Shown here one piece after another: positions 60,494 through 64,000 of a stretch of DNA of 64,000 nucleotides. A model generated the notes under the pieces. The model was not told the DNA's origin, made no database searches, and was given only the letters and a program-made list of their open reading frames with translations. The position numbers and the translations under genes were made by a program. The DNA comes from Methylobacterium iners (lineage in GTDB: Bacteria; Pseudomonadota; Alphaproteobacteria; Rhizobiales; Beijerinckiaceae). Numbering within the stretch: the stretch's first letter is position 1; every line of letters starts with the position of its first letter. The stretch covers positions 1 to 64,000 of the forward strand of contig NZ_BPQP01000038.1 in NCBI RefSeq assembly GCF_022179305.1, read 5' to 3'.

Positions 60494-61507
60494 CTACCGC
60501 TCCGTCAGCTTTAATTCGATGCGCCGGTTCCTCCCGTAGGCCTCCTCCGTCGTGCCAGCCTCGAGCGGCTGGAACTCGCCGAAGGCCGCGGCCAGCAGGC
60601 GCTGGGGTGGGATGCCCTTGCCCGCCATGAACTGCACCACGGCGATGGAGCGGGCGGCCGAGAGCGCCCAGTTCGAGGGAAACTGGGAGCTGAAGATCGG
60701 CCGGGAGTCGGTGTGCCCGTCGATCCGCAGCACCCAGGGGATGTCGGCCGGGATCTGCTTGGCGAGATCGAGGATCGCGGTGGCGATCCGGTCGAGCTCG
60801 GGCGCCGCCTCGGGCTTCAGGCTCGCGGAGCCCGCCGGGAACAGCACCTCCGATTGCAGCACGAAGCGGTCGCCGACGATGCGGATGTCAGGGCGGTTGC
60901 CGAGGATCTGGCGCAGGCGGCCGAAGAAGTCGGAGCGGTAGCGCGCGAGCTCCTGCACGCGCTGGGCCAGCGCCACGTTCAGCCGGCTGCCGAGGTCGGC
61001 GATGCGGGCCTGGCTCTCGCGGTCCCGGTTCTCGGAGGCCGAGAGCGCGTCCTCCAGCGCGGCGAGCTGCCGGCGCATGGCGGCGATCTGCTCGTTGAGA
61101 AGATCGATCTGCGAGAGCGCCCGCGCGCTGCTGGCGCGCTCGGCGGCAAGCTGCCTGTCGAGCTCGCCGGTCTTGCCGGCGGCGCCCTGCGCGCTCTGGG
61201 CCGCGGCCTGGAGGCGGTCCCGCTCCACCTGCGTGTCGAGCAGCGTCGTGCGCAGCGAGGAGGCTCGGTCCTCCTGCGCCCGGCGGTTGGAGCGCTCCAG
61301 GGCGAGGAGGTCGGTGAGGTCGGCGATCTGGCGGTTCAGTCGCATCAGCACCGAGTCGCGGCCGGTGATCTCCTGCGACAGGAAGAATTGTCCTACGACG
61401 AAGATCGTCAGGAGGAAGACGACGGCGAGCAGGAGGGTCGCCAGGGCGTCGACGTAGCCCGGCCAGACGTTGAGGCTGCGGTCGCGGCGCGTCGAGCGGG
61501 ACGCCAT
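60494..61507 (-). CDS. OmpA-domain peptidoglycan-binding protein with MotB-like membrane helix
   Basis: A protein of 337 residues. A single N-terminal helix 'YVDALATLLLAVVFLLTIFVVGQFFL' carries an Asp in the place of the proton-binding Asp of MotB/ExbD. A long coiled coil (about 50-190, with 'RLNRQIADLTDLLALERSNRRAQ') follows, then an OmpA/MotB domain ('SEVLFPAGSASLKPEAAPELDRIATAI', 'IDGHTDSRPI', 'NWALSAARSIAVVQFM', 'GRNRRIELKLTER'). It overlaps the channel gene by one base. Probably a wall-anchored stator-like partner; the process it drives is not known. Confidence 0.9.
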   Translation of the reverse strand: MASRSTRRDRSLNVWPGYVDALATLLLAVVFLLTIFVVGQFFLSQEITGRDSVLMRLNRQIADLTDLLALERSNRRAQEDRASSLRTTLLDTQVERDRLQAAAQSAQGAAGKTGELDRQLAAERASSARALSQIDLLNEQIAAMRRQLAALEDALSASENRDRESQARIADLGSRLNVALAQRVQELARYRSDFFGRLRQILGNRPDIRIVGDRFVLQSEVLFPAGSASLKPEAAPELDRIATAILDLAKQIPADIPWVLRIDGHTDSRPIFSSQFPSNWALSAARSIAVVQFMAGKGIPPQRLLAAAFGEFQPLEAGTTEEAYGRNRRIELKLTER

Positions 61508-62478
61508 CAGACCCGCTCGCGGCCGAGGCGGTCGAGCACCTGCTTCAGCTCGCGCTCGCGGGTGGCCTGCGCCTCGACCCAGTCGCGGATCATCTGCTGT
61601 TCGGCCCGCATGTGCTGGACGAGACCCTGGATGCCCTCGGCGAGGTTGGTCATGGCCTGGGTCGCGACGCGGCCGTTGGCACCCTCGGAGACGATGGCCG
61701 AGAGGCGCTCGACCGCTTCGGTGAGCTCGCGCGACGAGGCGGGCGCCTCCGCCGCCGGCGCCGCGAGCGGAAGCGCCGCGGCCCTCGTCTCGCCGGACAC
61801 CAGCCAATCCTCGAGCTCGTTGTGGAACCGGGCATGGGCCTGGCCCGCCTGAAGATCCAGGAACCCGGTGATCAGCGACGAGGCGAGGCCGAACAGCGAG
61901 GCCGAGAAGGCGAGGCCGATGCCGCTGAGAGGCACGGCGAGCCCGTTCTTCAGTTCGTCGAAGCTCGCGCCGGCATCGCCTCCGCCCCGCATGCTCTTGA
62001 TGACGGAGCCGACGGCGCTCAGCGTGTCGATCAGGCCCCAGAAGGTGCCGAGCAGGCCGAGCAGGATGAGCAGGCCGGCGACGTAGCGCAGGATCTCGCG
62101 ACCCTCGTCGAGCCTGGCCGCGACGGTATCGAGGAACGAGCGCACCTCGGGCAGGGTGACGCCGTTGCGCCGCGCCTCGATCGCGGGGCTCAGGGGCGCG
62201 AGGAGGGAGGGCGCCTTCTGGGGCGTCTCGCCGCGCGCGATCGCGTTGACGTAGTTCGCCTCCCGGAAGAGGCGCACCACCTGCCCGAAGGCAAGGAGCA
62301 CCGCGATCAGCAGCACGCCGAGGATGAGGCCGTTGAGCCCCGGATTGGCGAGGAAGGCGGGCGTGATCTGCTTGAACAGGACGAAGGCCAGGAAGCCGAC
62401 GAGGATCAGGAAGACCAGCATCCGGATCAGGTAGATGCCCGGCTTCGCCAGCGGGGATGCGTCGGAACGGGTCGCCAT
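61507..62478 (-). CDS. MotA/TolQ/ExbB-like proton-channel protein
   Basis: A protein of 323 residues with four hydrophobic helices ('LIRMLVFLILVGFLAFVLFK', 'LNGLILGVLLIAVLLAFGQVV', 'ILRYVAGLLILLGLLGTFWGLI', 'GIGLAFSASLFGLASSLITGFL'). The third and fourth match the MotA/TolQ/ExbB core, including 'LGLLGTFWGLI'. The C-terminal part (about 225-320) is a cytosolic helical region. With the OmpA-domain partner it should form an ion-driven membrane motor like Tol, Exb or Mot. No flagellar, tol or exb gene is near, so it is a stand-alone pair. Confidence 0.9.
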   Translation of the reverse strand: MATRSDASPLAKPGIYLIRMLVFLILVGFLAFVLFKQITPAFLANPGLNGLILGVLLIAVLLAFGQVVRLFREANYVNAIARGETPQKAPSLLAPLSPAIEARRNGVTLPEVRSFLDTVAARLDEGREILRYVAGLLILLGLLGTFWGLIDTLSAVGSVIKSMRGGGDAGASFDELKNGLAVPLSGIGLAFSASLFGLASSLITGFLDLQAGQAHARFHNELEDWLVSGETRAAALPLAAPAAEAPASSRELTEAVERLSAIVSEGANGRVATQAMTNLAEGIQGLVQHMRAEQQMIRDWVEAQATRERELKQVLDRLGRERV

Positions 62479-62588
62479 CGGCTCGCGGACTCTTCAAACT
62501 GAGGCTGGGCCGTCCGCAGACGGCCGTCGCCCCGCGGCGACCGGGCCGCACATTGGCGACAGGGCGGACGGGGATCAAGTCGGGCCGG

Positions 62589-63410
62589 TCAATCCCAGTG
62601 GCGCGGCCAGGTTTCCTCGAGGTGAGGCCCCAGCCGCAAGGCCGCGACGGAAACGGCCAGCCCCGTCGCAGGGTCCGTCTCGACGGCGATGCCCGACAGG
62701 GTGCCGGGGCCGGTCGCGGGTTCGAGCCGCGCCCCCGGCGTCTTCTGCAGGAACCGCCGCAGGGGCTCGTCCTTCTGCATCCCGAGCACCGAATCGTAAT
62801 CGCCGCACATGCCTGCATCCGAGAGATAGGCGGTGCCGCCGGGCAGGATGCGGTGATCCGCTGTCGGCGTGTGCGTGTGCGTGCCGACCACGAGGCTCGC
62901 CCGTCCGTCCAGGAAATGCCCGAAGGCCTGCTTCTCGCTGGTGGCCTCCGCGTGGACGTCGACGATGATCGCGTCCGCCGCGGCGCCGAGGGGGCAGGCC
63001 GACAGCTCGCGCTCGGCCGCGGCGAAGGGATCGTCGAGGGCGTCGATGAAGAGGCGCCCCATCACGTTGACGACGAGGATGCGTGCGCCGCTGCGCGTCT
63101 CGAACACGGCGGCGCCCCGGCCCGGCGTGCCCGGCGGATAGTTGGCCGGCCGGATCAGCCGCGGCTGGCGCTCGATGAAGACGAGGGCCTCGCGCTGGTC
63201 GAAGGAATGGTTGCCCAGCGTGACCGCGTCGGCCCCGGCTTGCAGGAGCTCGTCGCAGATCGCCTCCGTGATGCCGAAGCCGCCGGCCGCGTTCTCGCCG
63301 TTGACGACCACGCCGTCGAGGCGCCAGCGCTCTCGCAGGGCCGGGAGCCGCTCCGTGACCGCCTGGCGGCCGGGACGCCCAACCACGTCGCCGAGGAAGA
63401 GGAGGCGCAT
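62589..63410 (-). CDS. YmdB-family metallophosphoesterase (TIGR00282)
   Basis: A protein of 273 residues with dimetal motifs 'LFLGDVVGRPGRQAV', 'VVNGENAAGGFGIT', 'DAVTLGNHSFDQREAL', 'IIVDVHAEATSEKQAFGHFLDG' and 'VVGTHTHTPTADHRIL'. Bacillus YmdB is a 2',3'-cyclic nucleotide phosphodiesterase that affects biofilm genes. The gene lies 10 bases after the cyclo-ligase gene, a linkage seen in other alphaproteobacteria. Start ATG 63410. Confidence 0.94.
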   Translation of the reverse strand: MRLLFLGDVVGRPGRQAVTERLPALRERWRLDGVVVNGENAAGGFGITEAICDELLQAGADAVTLGNHSFDQREALVFIERQPRLIRPANYPPGTPGRGAAVFETRSGARILVVNVMGRLFIDALDDPFAAAERELSACPLGAAADAIIVDVHAEATSEKQAFGHFLDGRASLVVGTHTHTPTADHRILPGGTAYLSDAGMCGDYDSVLGMQKDEPLRRFLQKTPGARLEPATGPGTLSGIAVETDPATGLAVSVAALRLGPHLEETWPRHWD

Positions 63411-63420
63411 GGGGCCGGTC

Positions 63421-64000
63421 TCATGATCTGCTCAAGGGCACGTGGCCCGCTTCGGTGACAAGGTGATCGAGGGGCTGGTCATGAGGCTCGGCGGGCACCT
63501 CGTCGATTTCCTGCACCGAGAAGGCGACGCCGATCGTGAGGACCGGCCGGTCGCGGCTGAGCCGCGCGATCGCCTGATCGTAGTAGCCGCGGCCGTAGCC
63601 GATGCGCTGTCCGCGCCGGTCGAAGGCGGCGAGCGGGACGATCAGGGCCCCGGGATCGACCGGGGGAAGGTCATCGTGAGGTTCGCTCAGGCCGAACCCG
63701 CCGCGCACCAGCGCCTCGCCCGCGCGCCACTCGCGGAAGACGAGGCCGTCCGGCGTCACCTTGGGCAGGGCGATGCGCTGCCCGCGGGCGAACAGGCGTT
63801 CGATGAGCGGGCGCGGATCGACCTCGCTGCGGATCGGCCAGAAGGCGCCGACCAGCGGCGCGTCGGCCAGCCGCTCGATCCCCATCACGGTCTCGGCGAT
63901 CCGCAGGGCGCCGTCGCGACGGGCTTCGGGATCGAGGGCGTCGCGCCGGGCGAGCGCCGCGCCGCGCAGGTCGGATTTCAGCGAGGAAACAGGCGAGTGC
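63421..64000 (-). CDS. 5-formyltetrahydrofolate cyclo-ligase (N-terminus beyond window)
   Basis: At least 193 residues; the frame stays open to the window end and no clear start is seen, so the first residues lie past 64000. 'SLKSDLRGAALARRDALDPEARR' is the usual N-terminal helix and ATP-contact region. 'VGAFWPIRSEVDPRPLIERL', 'LIVPLAAFDRRGQRIGYGRGYYDQAIARL' and 'GVAFSVQEIDEVPAEPHDQPLDHLVTE' are diagnostic. It converts 5-formyl-THF to 5,10-methenyl-THF with ATP. In many bacteria the 6S RNA gene ssrS lies just upstream of this gene, here outside the window. Confidence 0.94.
   Translation of the reverse strand, partial: HSPVSSLKSDLRGAALARRDALDPEARRDGALRIAETVMGIERLADAPLVGAFWPIRSEVDPRPLIERLFARGQRIALPKVTPDGLVFREWRAGEALVRGGFGLSEPHDDLPPVDPGALIVPLAAFDRRGQRIGYGRGYYDQAIARLSRDRPVLTIGVAFSVQEIDEVPAEPHDQPLDHLVTEAGHVPLSRS

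Noticed and set aside
60494-62478. Zorya-type anti-phage system
   Set aside because: A MotA/MotB-like pair is present, but no helicase, nuclease or other Zorya partner genes flank it; the neighbours are housekeeping genes.

Overview
The window is GC-rich DNA (about 70% G+C by eye) from an alphaproteobacterium of the Rhizobiales, most like Methylobacterium or a close relative. Pointers are an RcdA-type cell-cycle adaptor, a cysteine-free L31, rpsO-pnp, a TIGR02001-type porin beside glnK-amtB, tightly overlapping ATGA gene junctions, and dispersed palindromic repeats of Rhizobiales type. Position 1 looks like a contig end, because the first 55 bases fold back on themselves inside a gene.

Region by region. 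(a) 1-9169 is a nitrogen-scavenging block: a divergent 8-oxoguanine/hydroxyatrazine-type deaminase, an atzG-atzE-atzH-like trio for carboxylated urea derivatives, and the complete urea ABC transporter urtABCDE with a near-perfect sigma54 site before urtA. (b) 9320-19977 holds a hybrid histidine kinase, an acyltransferase, xthA, an amino-acid permease, rpsO-pnp with a leader hairpin, and a glutathione transferase. (c) 20276-29942 carries small stress and envelope proteins, RidA coupled to an orphan polyamine-binding protein, an orphan sugar-type binding protein, a GGDEF-EAL protein and an SsuABC-like transporter. (d) 29957-41189 is an eight-gene minus-strand operon: cheW, cheR-TPR, cheW, mcp, cheA-REC, cheB, then two multi-receiver histidine kinases. 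It matches the Wsp chemosensory layout, but kinases replace the WspR diguanylate cyclase. (e) 41230-46933 is branched-chain amino-acid synthesis (ilvB, ilvN, ilvC). A promoter, an Ile/Leu/Val leader peptide and a terminator precede ilvB, and a MazEF-like module lies between ilvN and ilvC. (f) 47121-50573 is a Baeyer-Villiger monooxygenase / short-chain dehydrogenase / esterase module of less biased composition. (g) 50677-53658 carries a flavin-binding split-barrel protein, a UbiH-like hydroxylase and an acyl-CoA thioesterase. (h) 53815-57140 is glnK-amtB-porin with a probable sigma54 promoter. (i) 57269-64000 contains a candidate small RNA, rcdA, rpmE, an ABC exporter, a MotA/OmpA-like ion-channel pair, a YmdB-type phosphodiesterase and the start-truncated 5-formyl-THF cyclo-ligase.

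Nitrogen is the main theme: (a) and (h) both fit NtrC/sigma54 control, and (e) uses attenuation by charged-tRNA supply. The least familiar system is the chemosensory operon in (d). I saw no tRNA or rRNA gene, CRISPR array, transposase or prophage gene.
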